Assembly: GCF_037325665.1 (NCBI RefSeq)
Contig: NC_090252.1
Span: 71,002,108-71,066,107 of the forward strand
Source: Littorina saxatilis
Taxonomy: Eukaryota > Mollusca > Gastropoda > Littorinimorpha > Littorinidae
Reading direction: 5' to 3'
Length of the DNA stretch: 64,000 bases
Shown: piece after piece, positions 1 to 11,378 of the stretch
How the letters are laid out: every line of letters begins with the position of its first letter
How positions within the stretch are numbered: the first letter of the stretch is position 1
Notes under the pieces: model-generated
Seen by the model: the letters and a program-made list of their open reading frames with translations, nothing else
What the model was told of the DNA's origin: nothing
The model's database searches: none
Translations under genes and position numbers: made by a program

Positions 1-266
1 TATGACCTATCACCGCAGTAAAGTGTGTTTGTAGGAGGACACGTTGTTTTTTTATCACAATCATTTTGTTCTCATCAACAAAGAATGATTAGACATTGCG
101 CTAGAAATAAAGAAGGGTTTTGTGCATACAACCTGTCTGTGACAGTTTATGTTAGTGACATAGACACACTAGCACACACATCCTTTTGCACGGAGACAGC
201 GAGAAGGAAGACAGGGCGCATGCAGCTGAGCTTTGAAAACAGACAATGATAAAGAACAACAGCATA

Positions 267-272
267 TTTACA

Positions 273-309
<37 letters not shown>

Positions 310-372
310 TTGTGAGCTGTGTGCGTGATTGTGTGTGTTTGGAGTGTGTGTGTGTGGTGTGTGTGTGTGTGT
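267..372. repeat. (TG)n microsatellite
   Basis: A GT-rich simple repeat; weaker TG runs continue to about 410. Confidence 0.8.
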
Positions 373-756
373 ACGTGTGCATGCACAAATGCCCGTGTGT
401 TTGTGTGTACCTGCATGTATAGATCTGTATTTACCTGTGAGTGTATACCTGTGTGCAAGATATTGTTGTCTTGCTATTATGTGACATGACTGAAAGAGAC
501 TGAGAAAAGTCTGTGCGACTCAAAGAGTACTCCAAATGTGTCTGAATGCAAATGTGCACTGACGGAGACCGTAAGCTTAGAGCAGCACCAAACTCCTGAA
601 GAAGTCTAAAATACCACGTTTGAATACAGAAGCTAAACGAACATCACGATGATAATCAACATAAAGCGACGTTCGTGCATATCTAACACACCAGGTAACA
701 CTCAGACATAATAATAATAATAGCAATAATAATAATACGTCAATAAATATAAACAA

Positions 757-1312
757 CAAGAAGAGCAAACGCTCGATCGAGTCACTTTCGCAGTTCTGAA
801 TATTATATGAGGCATCAGATGGACAGGAAGAAATTGCTATTCACAACACAATAAGTCACGTTCACATAAAATTTGAGCCCGGTCACTTTTATAGTTTCCG
901 AGAAAAGCCCAACGTTAAGTTGTGTGTTGCCGAACAGAAAAGGCTAGTTATCTCCCTTGTTTTTCTGATAACGTTCGTAAAAGGCTACAGATGTAAATAC
1001 TTTGATGTAAAGAATAATCCTACAAAGTTTCAATCACATCCGATGAACTTTGTCAAAGATATAAAATGTCTAATTTTTCCTTTGACGCTGACCTGTGACC
1101 TTGAAAAAGGTCAAAGGTCAACGAAACCATCGTTAAAGTGTAGAGGTCATTGGAGGTCACGACTAAACAAAATATGAGCCCGATCGCTTTGATAGTTTCC
1201 GAGAAAAGTCCAACGTTAAGGTGGTGTCTACGGACGGCCGGCCGGACGGCCGGCCGGACAGACTAACACTGACCGATTACATAGAGTCACTTTTTCTCAA
1301 GTGACTCAAAAA
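757..1312. mobile_element. Noncoding interspersed element X, copy 1
   Basis: It runs from CAAGAAGAGCAAACGCTCGA to GTGACTCAAAAA and is nearly identical to 42451-42994 and 60514-61210. It contains CTGACCTGTGACCTTGAAAA, GGTCAAAGGTCAACG and GGACGGCCGGCC tracts. Near the ends are inverted GAGTCAC / GTGACTC, with a small hairpin (GAGCaaaCGCTC) beside the left end. On the minus strand this order (5' subterminal repeat, 3' hairpin) recalls Helentron-associated elements; this is only an inference. It is the one copy here not inside a SINE. Confidence 0.5.
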
Positions 1313-1464
1313 TGATTTAATAAATCCATCAGAAGCTGTGGTGACGACAGAGACAGTGTTAACATTAACATTATGTGGAAGAGGAAATCAAACCCCTGTA
1401 GGAACATGAAACTAGCCACCATCTTCAGTCAAAAGCCACCCTTCTGAACTGGTGAATTGCCCAG

Positions 1465-1620
1465 ACATACACATGATACATACACATGATACATACACAT
1501 GATACATACACATGATACATACACATGATACATACATACACATGATACATACACATGATACATACACATGATACATACACATGATACATACACATGATAC
1601 ATACATACACATGATACATA
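1465..1620. repeat. ACACATGATACAT-type 12-bp array
   Basis: About 13 short units, some with an extra CATA. It ends exactly at the TA target of the MITE at 1621. Confidence 0.7.
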
Positions 1621-1868
1621 CAGTGGAACCTGTCTACGACCACCGACCAACCAAATGGGGTCCTTCTAGGTTGGTTGTCGTTATGGAAACGTGAATCATA
1701 CATGTATATATAAAACTTTGTCAGGATCCTTCGGAGTTGTTGTTGTACACAGGTGGTGGTTATGGAGAGGTGGTGGTTATGGAGAGGTGGTGGTTATGGA
1801 GAGGTGGTGGTTATGGAGAGGTGGTGGTTATGGAGAGGTGGTGGTGGTGGCCATGACAGGTTCCACTG
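1621..1868. mobile_element. TA-flanked MITE with an internal 18-bp array
   Basis: The 14-bp inverted repeats CAGTGGAACCTGTC / GACAGGTTCCACTG are flanked by TA on each side (1619-1620, 1869-1870), as in the Tc1/mariner/pogo group. The interior includes about five copies of GGTGGTGGTTATGGAGAG (1753-1846). Single end-like fragments (TACAGTGGAAC) recur at 50432 and near 60169. Confidence 0.6.
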
Positions 1869-1908
1869 TAGTGTGTGTCTCTTTACAACGTACCTGTGAC
1901 CGTTAGGT

Positions 1909-2638
1909 GCAATGTGCCCCACACAGCATGCATACTACCCCGGTGATGTATGCCCCACACAGCATGCATACCACCCCGGTGATGTGTGTCCCACACAGCA
2001 TGCATACCACCCCGGTGATGTGTGTCCCACACAGCATGCATACCACCCCGGTGATGTGTGTCCCACACAGCATGCATACCACCCCGGTGATGTGTGCCCC
2101 ACACAGCATGCATACCACCCCGGTGATGTGTGCCCCACACAGCATGCATACCACCCCGGTGATGTGTGCCCCACACAGCATGCATAATACCCCGGTGATG
2201 TGTGCCCCACACAGCATGCATACCACCCCGGTGATGTGTGCCCCACACAGCATGCATACCACCCCGGTGATGTGTGCCCCACACAGCATGCATACCACCC
2301 CGGTGATGTGTGCCCCACACAGCATGCATACTACCCCGGTGATGTATGCCCCACACAGCATGCATACTACCCCGGTGATGTATGCCCCACACAGCATGCC
2401 TACCACCCCGGTGATGTGTGCCCCACACAGCATGCATACTACCCCGGTGATGTATGCCCCACACAGCATGCCTACCACCCCGGTGATGTATGCCCCACAC
2501 AGCATGCATACCACCCCGGTGATGTATGCCCCACACAGCATGCATACCACCCCGGTGATGTATGCCCCACACAGCATGCATACCACCCCGGTGATGTGTG
2601 CCCCACACAGCATGCATACCACCCCGGTGATGTGTGCA
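1909..2638. repeat. 36-bp minisatellite, about 20 copies
   Basis: The unit is ACACAGCATGCATACCACCCCGGTGATGTGTGCCCC with few variants. Since 36 is a multiple of three, long open frames occur on both strands (about 250 codons); these are a by-product of the period. It lies 1.5 kb downstream of the unit 1 stop. Confidence 0.85.
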
Positions 2639-2706
2639 GAATACACAATGAGTGGATGAGTCCAAAGCGGGTTGTGTGTCTTTGCCGTTCACAAAACCAG
2701 ATATGA

Positions 2707-4176
2707 GACAAACATTAAGTGAACACTTGAAGAATTATGTGATACTTTTATTTGTCGTTGAAATGTTAACAGCAGAACTCAAGATTTGATGATGTAGTGT
2801 GGAAACAACACTAACATCAGGCCTAAGAATGGAAGACTACACACACAGATACACACACACAGACACATGCACTCATACACCCACACATTGCATACTAACA
2901 CACACTGAAATAGCTTATTTCACATCAGACAAGATGAAGACAGCCATAGTTTAGTGTGTCAGTCAGAACAAGATGTTCTCAGCTAACTTACACATTTATC
3001 TATTTTTGATTAGCAGCCTGAAGAAGTCAGCAACTGTCTGACGAAAATGTGATGAAGAATTTACCAACACTGGTTGGTGTGGTGTTTTCCTTTTGTTTTG
3101 ACATTTCTCCATTCTCATCCAACAATAATTGCTACACACATTTGTGTACAGGAGGCCACAGCACCACTGTCCATACAAAACTTCACAAGCTGCAAATGTC
3201 ACAGAAAACCTTCCCAGTACAAAACAGAAACAAACAAAAACACAGTTTATCAGTCACACAATACACACTTAAAACGAAGTTAAAAGGTACAAAGTACTAT
3301 AATCAACAAAATGAAATGTTACATGAACAATGACACAAAGGAAGCTAATGCTATCAGCATTGACAGAAAACTACACATATAGTTTCAATGATAACTGCAC
3401 CATATGCCCTCTGACTGCAGTAGTTATGCTTGAAAAAGTTCACACAAAATACTGCTAACAGTCGCACACATTCACTCATGAATGATGAGACATAGACACA
3501 TACTTTGCTGCATATGGTATTTGAAGTAATTGTTCTGGGTTTTGTTCAAACAGATAAGTTTCAATCAAATCCAAAGTAAAATTCATCCTTTAGTTACAAA
3601 TCCAGTCAATTGCAAGCAAAAAAACGTTCAAACAGTGCAATAAGTTTCTCTTTCCCAATTTATGTTGTATCTTCTTGAAAGTTTTCTCTGATGCTGAGCA
3701 ACTTAAAACCTTAAAGCTTATAACATCAACGACTTGTTCATAACTCAAAAGGATTCTCTTTCAAAATGTTCATGAACACCAAGTTTGAACTGAGCCAGTC
3801 TAATGTGTTTCTTTGAGTCAAGTTCTCAACTTTTTTCCAGTGAATTCACGACGGCATAACCAGACCACAAGAGGGATGCAACACATGCTTGCTTTCTGAT
3901 TTTAATGATTCTTTGAGTCATGTTCTACATATTCTGCCACTGTGAATTCTCGACTACAAAACCAAACCACAAGAAAAATTCATCACACGCTTGGTTTGGG
4001 ACTGGTGTGTTCCTTTGAGCCATTAACTCTGCCTGTATGAACTGAACATGGCAAAGCCTCATCATGACAGAAATACATCAGTAGCACAAGCTTGGTTTCA
4101 GGTTGTCATGCTTCTTTGAGTCATGTTCCCCAAATTGTACCAGTGTGAAGTCATAAAATCAAAGCCAGCACACAAG
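2707..4176. other. 3' flank of zinc-finger unit 1, no gene seen
   Basis: AT-rich with a short CA tract near 2850. Part may be 3' UTR of unit 1, but no clear polyadenylation site was fixed. A loosely repeated TTCTTTGAGTCATGTTC motif recurs near 3810, 3910 and 4110. Confidence 0.4.
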
Positions 4177-6544
4177 TCAGTAGAAGAGGCTAGGAGGGAA
4201 GGCGGTGAATGGAGGGAAGAGGGTGGTGGTGGAGGTGGTGGTGGGATGTCTGAAGCCAGCATCCACCCCACTGTTGGAGCTTGGAGGAAGCGTCTCCTGG
4301 ACCACCCCACCCTGCAGACCGGAGACCTGGGGTGCCCCTTGCTGGGGTGCCCCTTGCTGAGGCACATTGTGTTGACCTACACTGGAGGCCTGGGGTGGCA
4401 ATCCCAGCGCCACACTGCCCTGAGTCATGTTGTGTTGAGCCACACCGGTGTGGGCCACATCCTCTCTGAACTGTTTCCTGGGCTGGACAGTCACAGCATT
4501 GGACACCTGACCCCCAAAAGCACTGGACATTTGACCACCCACAGCACTGGAAATCTGACCGCTAAAGGCGCTGGACACTTGACCACCCACAGCACTGGAA
4601 ATCTGACCGCTAAAGGCACTGGACATTTGACCACTCACAGCACTGGGAATCTGACCGCTAAAGGCGCTGGACATTTGACCACTCACAGCACTGGGAATCT
4701 GACCGCTAACAGCACTGGCGATTTGACCACTTAAGGCGGTGTCCGGTCTGCTGCCGCCCTGTACCCGCTCCTCCTTCTGGTGTTTCTTCATGTGCACGTT
4801 GAGACTGTTTTTCTGGGCAAACCCTGCGTCACACTGCGAGCACCTGTACGGTTTCTGGCCCGTGTGGATGTTCTCGTGCACCTTAAGGTTGAACTTGTTG
4901 GAGAACGCCTGGCCGCAGTGGCCGCACAGAAAGGCCGCCTTGTTCTTGTGCAGATACTGGTGGCGCTTGAGCGTGTCGCGACTGTAGAACACCTTGGGGC
5001 ACGCCTTGCAGCGATACACCTTCTCTCTGGAGTGTGCGTCCTGCTTGTGTGAGAGCAGCCTGTAGTTGTGGAGGAAACCAACGCCACACTGGTCGCACAC
5101 GTAGGGCCGTGGGCATTCGGGACCAAGGTGGCGCGAGTCCAGGTGGCGCCGCATGTGGCAGGCGTAGTTGGTGGAGAACGTGCAGCCCTCCATCTCGCAC
5201 TTGAACTTTTTCTCGGTGTTGCTGCAGCTGTCCTTGACGTGTTTGCGCAGCTGGTGTTTGTCGGGGAAGCTGCCGCCGCAGATGTGACACAGCCACTCCT
5301 TGTGGTCCGAGAACACCACCTGACCTTGCCACTTGCTCAGCTTGTGACCTTGAGGACAGAGGGTAACGCAGGTCAAGGATCCCTGACTATCGATGCACAC
5401 ATGCGCCGCCACCCTCTGCTTGCTTTTGAACAGCTCTCGGCACAAGCGACACGTGAACCTCTTGCGGAACTGGAAACACAACAAGAATCTTTCAGTTCTA
5501 ACAGTCTGTGTGCAAAAGTGTGAGTGTTTCACAGAAAACACATGATTCACTTTCCACAGTCCTCGTCAAATAGTAATAACAATAATAAAAATAACAATAT
5601 GACTGATCACAACTGTGAAACTTTTCCATTACCACTCACATGCAGAAATGCTAAATAGTTACATTTGTTCCTATTGTAACTGTAAGTACAAATACATTTC
5701 CATGAAAGGATCAAGTCTAGTGCAACGAGACCAAACAATAGCACATTTCAAAGCAACAAAAGATCAAAGTGCAATGTAACACTTTGACGTCGTTTTTATC
5801 AAAATGTCAAAGCAAGTGATACACCAACACAAAATTCAAGAAGACAGTGAACTTACACCAGACAACTTAGAGATGACGTCCTTCAGATTTACCACATGGT
5901 ACATGGCATTCTCTGGGGAAACAAGCAAGAGCGGTTTTACAAGACAATAAACACATTTTGTCAAGTACATGGTCATCTTGATTACAGTATGACTATTCCT
6001 GTATTTTACTTATTAGATCGGACAAAGACTTTCACAAAATACATGAACATTTTTTTTGACAAAAGGAAAATCGAAAACACACTGTAGTCATAAAACATTA
6101 GACTAGTAATAAGAGACTGTCCATATCTAGACCTTGTAAATGTAGCACATTCTGAAAGAATCTGACAAATCAAATGTAAAAAACATTTCCTAAGCGACCT
6201 CTAATAACATTCCAAACCTACCATGCTTTAAACTTTTGGTTACACTAACACAACGCAAACCCTCTTCTCACAAGTCAACTATTCACCACCCTCTCTCTCG
6301 CAAACAGCAGTACACTCTAACACACCTGGAGAAGTGATGTGGTCGTGCTCTCTGTCCAGGTGAATAGGCACGAGATCTTGCCGACCAAACGGCAACTGAC
6401 AGAAATCACAGACGTAGATCACTTGCGTTATACTGTCATCATCTTCTTCTTCTCCGTGTGGATTGTGTGTCTCGTGCTTTAGCTTGGTGTCCTCTCTGCG
6501 CTCACGCTGTTTCCGTCGTGTGTCCGACTGCTGCAGGGCTGGCA
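4177..6544 (-). CDS. Zinc-finger unit 1: three-exon C2H2 protein (5' end not found)
   Basis: Three exons are seen on the minus strand. Exon A is 6544-6326, after CAACAG and before GTGTGT. Exon B is 5912-5857, after CCCCAG and before GTAAGT. Exon C is 5469-4177, after TTCCAG, and ends at the stop. Phases are 1, 1 and 0, and the spliced frame stays open for about 521 residues. Exon A has a basic then acidic lead and one finger (YVCDFC...H-x4-H). Exon B reads ENAMYHVVNLKDVISKLSG. Exon C starts with a CxxC...HVCID...CVTLCPQG module, then six C2H2 fingers; the first ends in Cys (C2HC) and the second has CxxxxC spacing. The tail has about ten 8-residue repeats of the type SGQ(I/M)xSA(V/F), then Gln/Gly/Pro-rich sequence. 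Such proteins normally bind DNA in the nucleus; the target is unknown. There is no in-frame ATG before the exon A finger, so an upstream exon is required. This is the last unit of the array in its reading direction. Confidence 0.85.
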
Positions 6545-6787
6545 CTGTTGGTACAGAGAGACCAGAGCAACTTCGTCAGAGTTCTGCTGCACCCACATTT
6601 ACACAGAATGGACACTACAACAAAGAGAGATTAAATAAGTCTGTGATTGTGTGTGTGTTTGTTTCTCATTGTGTGTGTGTGTGTGTGTGTGTGTGTGCCT
6701 GTCAGTGTCAGAGTTCTGCTCCCACATTCTCACACACATTATGGACACTACTTCAAAGAGAGATATTCACCACTGTGGCTGAATGTG

Positions 6788-7263
6788 ATTTGTTTGTTTG
6801 TTTATTTGTTGCTTAACGTCCAGCCGACTACGCAGAGCCATATCGGGACGAGGAAGGGGGGGATGAAGGGGGCCACTTGTCAAGCGATTCCTGTTTACAA
6901 ATGCACTAACCCATTACTTGTGTCCCAGCAGGCTTTAGTAAAACTAAATTAATACCTACTGGAAGATTACCAGTTTCCAGTATGTTAAAATAGGCTTAAC
7001 CTATCTACTGCTGGACTTACATCAGAACACTAATAGATTAAACTATACATGAATCGCGAGACAAGCGGCAAGAGAAGAGATTTTTGGAAAAAATACAGGT
7101 GAATGAGCAAGAAGGCAGAAAAAAGAAAAGAATTCATGAAGAAAAAGAGAGCATGACAGGAAAGAGGAACCAAAAATCTACCTAACAGCAAACTAGAAAG
7201 CTCCTGCGGTTCCAAAAACAGGAGGGGCCTTTAATTTCATAACCGCAGTGCCCCACTGCGGGA
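6788..7263 (-). mobile_element. SINE family P, copy 1
   Basis: Target duplication TGAATGTG (6780-6787, 7264-7271). On the minus strand it begins CCCGCAGTGGGGCACTGCGG and ends GGACGTTAAGCAACAAATAAAC with a (CAAA)n tail. It is almost identical to the copy at 33176. Its 3' third resembles family Q (TTAGTGC..TTTGT..ACA...ACAAGTGGC). Confidence 0.6.
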
Positions 7264-7265
7264 TG

Positions 7266-7460
7266 AATGTGTGTGTGTATGTGTGAGTGTGTGTGTGTGT
7301 GTGTTTGAATTAAATCGTGAGCTCAAATGCGTGCACGCATCATGCTTGTGTGTGTGTGTGTGTGCATGTGTGTTTGTGCATGCAGTTTTGTGTGTGTGGA
7401 TATAAATGTGTGTCTCCATGTGCCTGCAAGTGTGTGTTAGCGTGCATGTGCACACATTAT
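7266..7460. repeat. GT-rich microsatellite cluster
   Basis: Imperfect TG runs directly beyond the SINE P copy. Confidence 0.6.
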
Positions 7461-8512
7461 ATGTCTGTGTGTATATTTCTGCGTAGGTTGTGCACATACA
7501 GGGGGACTTCGGGATACAGGTCTTCGTCTTTTTGTAGCCCATCGTCACGACATTCTCATGTGGCTCCTCCTACATACCTTTTAGTGTAAGTTATACAGTC
7601 TTGGCATCATACGTTTCTGTGGAATGTGAACAATAGAGTAGCCTGTGTGGGAGAGGCAGCTGAATAATCCGGCCTTATTAAACTGCAGGCTCTCATCTAA
7701 CTCCACATTTTCACACACACCGCAACACAAACAAAAATATCTTCCACTCTACGTTTTATTGCCTACGCCAAAACGGATTGAACAGTGATGACAACTGAAA
7801 TGATCTGATTAAACAATGCAAACTTCAAGTTGAACTTGACATTAAGCCTTGTGACCTTGAAGGCTGCAAGCATTGGGTTGATATAATCATGTCTTACAGC
7901 TAGTCTTTGCTAATCTACTAAACATGCTTACAAGTACAATACACAATGAGAAAGCGTCAAAATGCACAAACAAGCAAGAAGAAAAAACCGCTTGATGGAC
8001 TCCCCCTTGTAGGGCAGGGCGCAGCAGCTAGATGGCATCAGTATGAGATGTCAGAGGTCAATCAAACTGACAGAGTATGAGTCTTCTGACACCATAACCT
8101 AGCCAAACTAAGTTCTAAGCTTCTAAAGCATTTAACAACATGTACATTTCCCATTTTTTCATTTTGACATTTAAATATAAGGAGGGTTGAACCAGACAAG
8201 GAGGTTTGAACAGACTTTCATCACGTCACGATGTTACTGAAAACACCAATGTGACCTTCGGACTTGGTAAAGGTCAAACACATTTTGAGCGTGACAACAG
8301 GTCACCCCAAACCCTGTAAGCGTGTACAGTTTTAAATCTTTAGCTTCATCAAAATCTAACGAAATTTGTTGATTCATGGACAGCGGAAGGCCTTAGTCTG
8401 CTGGGTCCTTAGCCGCCTGATTGCCCAGGGGGGTCAATAAACCAACTAATAAAATTCTTAAATAACAGTTGTTGTTTTTTAACACAAACAACTATCAAAG
8501 AAACCAGCAAAA

Positions 8513-8816
8513 TTTTGTTTGTTTGTTTGTTTGCTTAACGCCCAGCCGACCACGAAGGGCCATATCAGGGCGGTGCTGCTTTGACATATAACGTGCGCCA
8601 CACACAAGACAGAAGTCGCAGCACAGGCTTCATGTCTCACCCAGTCACATTATTCTGACACCGGACCAACCAGTCCTAGCCCTAACCCCATAATGCCAGA
8701 CGCCAGGCGGAGCAGCCACTAGATTGCCAATTTTAAAGTCTTAGGTATGACCCGGCCGGGGTTCGAACTCACGACCTCCCGATCACGGGGCGGACGCCTT
8801 ACCACTAGGCCAACCG
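8513..8816 (-). mobile_element. tRNA-derived SINE with shared 3' tail
   Basis: On the minus strand it starts with a tRNA-like promoter (A box TTGGCCTAGTGGTAAGGCG, B box GAGTTCGAACCCC) and ends GGGCGTTAAGCAAACAAAC. Target duplication AACCAGCAAAA lies at 8502-8512 and 8817-8827. The 3' end matches families P and Q, so one LINE machinery may serve all three. Confidence 0.7.
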
Positions 8817-8918
8817 AACCAGCAAAAGTTGAAAGTAAGACAAACAATAATTAGATAAAAATTTACATGAAATAACATTTCACAATACACTAGAGATGTT
8901 CGCAAATGCAAACGGAAT

Positions 8919-8940
8919 CAAGGGCGGATCAATTCACTTT

Positions 8941-8975
<35 letters not shown>

Positions 8976-9131
8976 TACAAATTGACTGCGAAGTTTTTTT
9001 TTATCCAAAGAAGCAAAATAGAGCTATCTGGTGCATCCTGAGCCAATAAATTACCTCTTTTTTGGGGGGTGGGGGTTACGTAACCCGTGTAACCCCCTCT
9101 CCCCCCCCCCCCCCCCCCAGATCCGCTCTTG
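8919..9131. mobile_element. MITE with 6-bp target duplication, copy 1
   Basis: The ends CAAGGGCGGATC / GATCCGCTCTTG are inverted and flanked by a perfect 6-bp repeat CGGAAT (8913-8918 and 9132-9137). The interior has long poly-G and poly-C runs. It also has a segment (ATCCAAAGAAG...CTATCTGGTGCATC) that matches the interior of the elements at 31468 and 50833. Confidence 0.6.
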
Positions 9132-9341
9132 CGGAATACAGAGAGAAGAAAGTAACATTTTTGTATAAAATGGTATTTGATTCAGTGAACAAACACAAGC
9201 CTCAATGTTATTGGAAAGCATAGAGAAGAACGTAAGCACAAAGTAGTGTTTTGGTTTTATGACAAACAGAGCATAGTTAGTCAAGAGAGACATTCTTTCA
9301 GAGTTGTCTTTTGAAAACATAGCATGACAGGAGAGAAAATG

Positions 9342-9342
<1 letters not shown>

Positions 9343-9405
<63 letters not shown>

Positions 9406-9571
9406 GAGAGGGAGAGAGAGAGAGAGGGAGGGAGAGAGAGAGAGAGGGAGGGAGAGAGAGAGAGGGAGAGGGAGATAGAGGGAGAGAGGGAGAGGGAGAG
9501 AGATAGGGAGGGAGGGAGAGAGAGAGAGAGAAAGAGAAAGAAAGAGAGAGAGAGAGAAAGAGAAAGAGAGA

Positions 9572-9606
<35 letters not shown>
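9343..9606. repeat. (GA)n tract of about 265 bp
   Basis: A near-pure purine strand with G and A interruptions. Ser/Leu/Pro-rich open frames on the other strand are a by-product. Confidence 0.85.
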
Positions 9607-9609
<3 letters not shown>

Positions 9610-9812
9610 ACTCTAGAGGCATTGTATACAATAACAAACAAACACAACCAAGTCAAACATGGGCAAAAACATCAAGAACGATCAAAATTCAGCATTACTC
9701 AAATAGTTATCAAAACAGTCTTTGTCCAAACAAACCCACAGGTTAAAAGTAACATTACAACATAACACCTGATCAAGACAACACCTACACAATAATAAAG
9801 TTAAGTCCTTCA

Positions 9813-10120
9813 AAGAGCTAGCTCAGTGCGAAGCATGCTGGCTTTCAAAAGAGCTTGTCGCTATCAGCGTGAGTACGAGTCCCATGATCGGCATGGGTTA
9901 TATTTTTCAGTCAATTTTGAGCATGCTCTTCCAGGTTTCCAAACACCCCTGTGTGCTCGCATGAATACAATAAAGATCCCAAGTTCACAGCCAAAGTCTC
10001 AGGGCTTGGAAAACATGAACACAAGCATACAGAGAAGAAAAAAAGGTAGCGCTGTATTGCATTGCAGTTCGCTTTTCCCAGGAGCAAGCAACCCAAATTT
10101 TCATGAGGGTAACCGCACAG
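9813..10120 (+). mobile_element. Degenerate tRNA-derived SINE
   Basis: A tRNA-like start (AGCTAGCTCAGTGCGAAGC, later GTGAGTACGAGTCCCATG) precedes a body with AATAAAGATCCCAAG, like the SINE at 18214. The boxes are degraded. Ends are approximate. Confidence 0.4.
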
Positions 10121-10129
10121 GACTATAAC

Positions 10130-11378
10130 CTTTTTATTACCCATTCCTGAAGTTGACGACAGAAAATATTGCGTGCAATGCTGTCTGCATGATATCCCAG
10201 ACTGAAGTCCGGCAACTGAGTTCTTCGGCCATAACCAATCAAAATGAAGAAAGTTCAGACAGTTGATGGAACGTTTAATCATAGACAACAAAAACCATTC
10301 ACAACAATTACAACCAATCAGTATTTATATGTAGACAAACAGAATACACAACAGGCAAATAGTGATGAAAGTAAATGTTGTCCATTCCAAAATGGACCAA
10401 GCAGAAAAGCAAATTTGATCAGTTTTGACCAAAACTAAATTTGACAATTAAGATTTTAAAGTTAGGAGTAAAGTCATCTCGTCACCAACAGTATTCAAAT
10501 GTATGTAGCACAAGCAGAACATGAAAAGTGCTACATGTACTACTAAATGTGTTACATACAATGATACATATATATTAGGTTATACAGCCTGAACCACAGA
10601 ATGATCTGACTGCTCCAAACACACACAAAAATACAACACAATAGCATCCAAGTTACAGTATAACACAATAACATGACAACATAATTGACCTAAGACATAA
10701 GAAAGACACATGACAGAAACAACAACTCTATCTTAAAAACAGTAAAACGAATTAGAACACAATAACATCTGAGTTCAGACATTACAACATAACATTAACA
10801 ACACACACAATGACATTACAACATAATGGCATTCAGACAACACATGAAACATACACATGAAAATGTTCAAACATGAAACAAACATGAAAAATGTACAAAC
10901 TACACATCAAACAACGCTCTCTCTAAGAAAGCAGCAAGAATTGGAGCACTAACACATTTAAGTTACAGCATGATAACACAATGGCATTACATTTACAACC
11001 CAATGGCATTTAGACAACACAATTGAAACATACATATGTATATGAAACATTCACATAAAAATGTTCAAACAACATAGCAAACAACAAGTCTACCTTAAAA
11101 ATGGTAACATGTACACAATATATACCAACACCATCTTCTTTTCTGTCCCTGTTTTGCCGTTGTCAAGGATACAAGATTCTGAAATATGACAGGCCTTAGT
11201 TTAAACAGTGTTTTATTCATAGATTAATTGATACAATACACTATGAGCGTGTCTAGAATCAACAAGCTATCAGCTTATAGTGGTAGGCTTTGATTCCAAG
11301 GAAGAGAAATTTCTTCTTCTTTTGGCTCTTTGTTCCAACTTGACCTCTCAAAAGCAGCAGGATAAAATGTCCCAAATG
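10130..11378. other. 3' flank of zinc-finger unit 2, no gene seen
   Basis: AT-rich, with loosely repeated ACACAATAACAT and CATGAAAC motifs between 10600 and 11080, perhaps an old degenerate tandem array. No coding signal. Confidence 0.35.

Noticed and set aside
920-1177. Conserved ORF of 85-108 codons repeated in element X copies (757, 42451, 60514)
   Set aside because: The copies are nearly identical DNA, so the shared frame needs no protein-level selection; it has no domain and the element looks noncoding.
1883-2706. Long open frames (about 250 codons) on both strands of the 36-bp array
   Set aside because: The period is a multiple of three, so frames stay open by arithmetic; no signal, splice site or domain supports coding.
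2472-2711. Possible eighth exon A (VCMLCG repeats look like CxxC)
   Set aside because: The CxxC pattern comes from the 36-bp array; there is no His pair and no phase-1 splice sites.
8740-8816. tRNA gene candidates (also near 18214, 51700 and 52120)
   Set aside because: A- and B-box motifs are present, but they are heads of SINE or foldback elements with tails and target duplications, not mature tRNA folds.
9051-9656. Ser/Leu/Pro-rich frames over the GA tract
   Set aside because: They are translations of a simple repeat.
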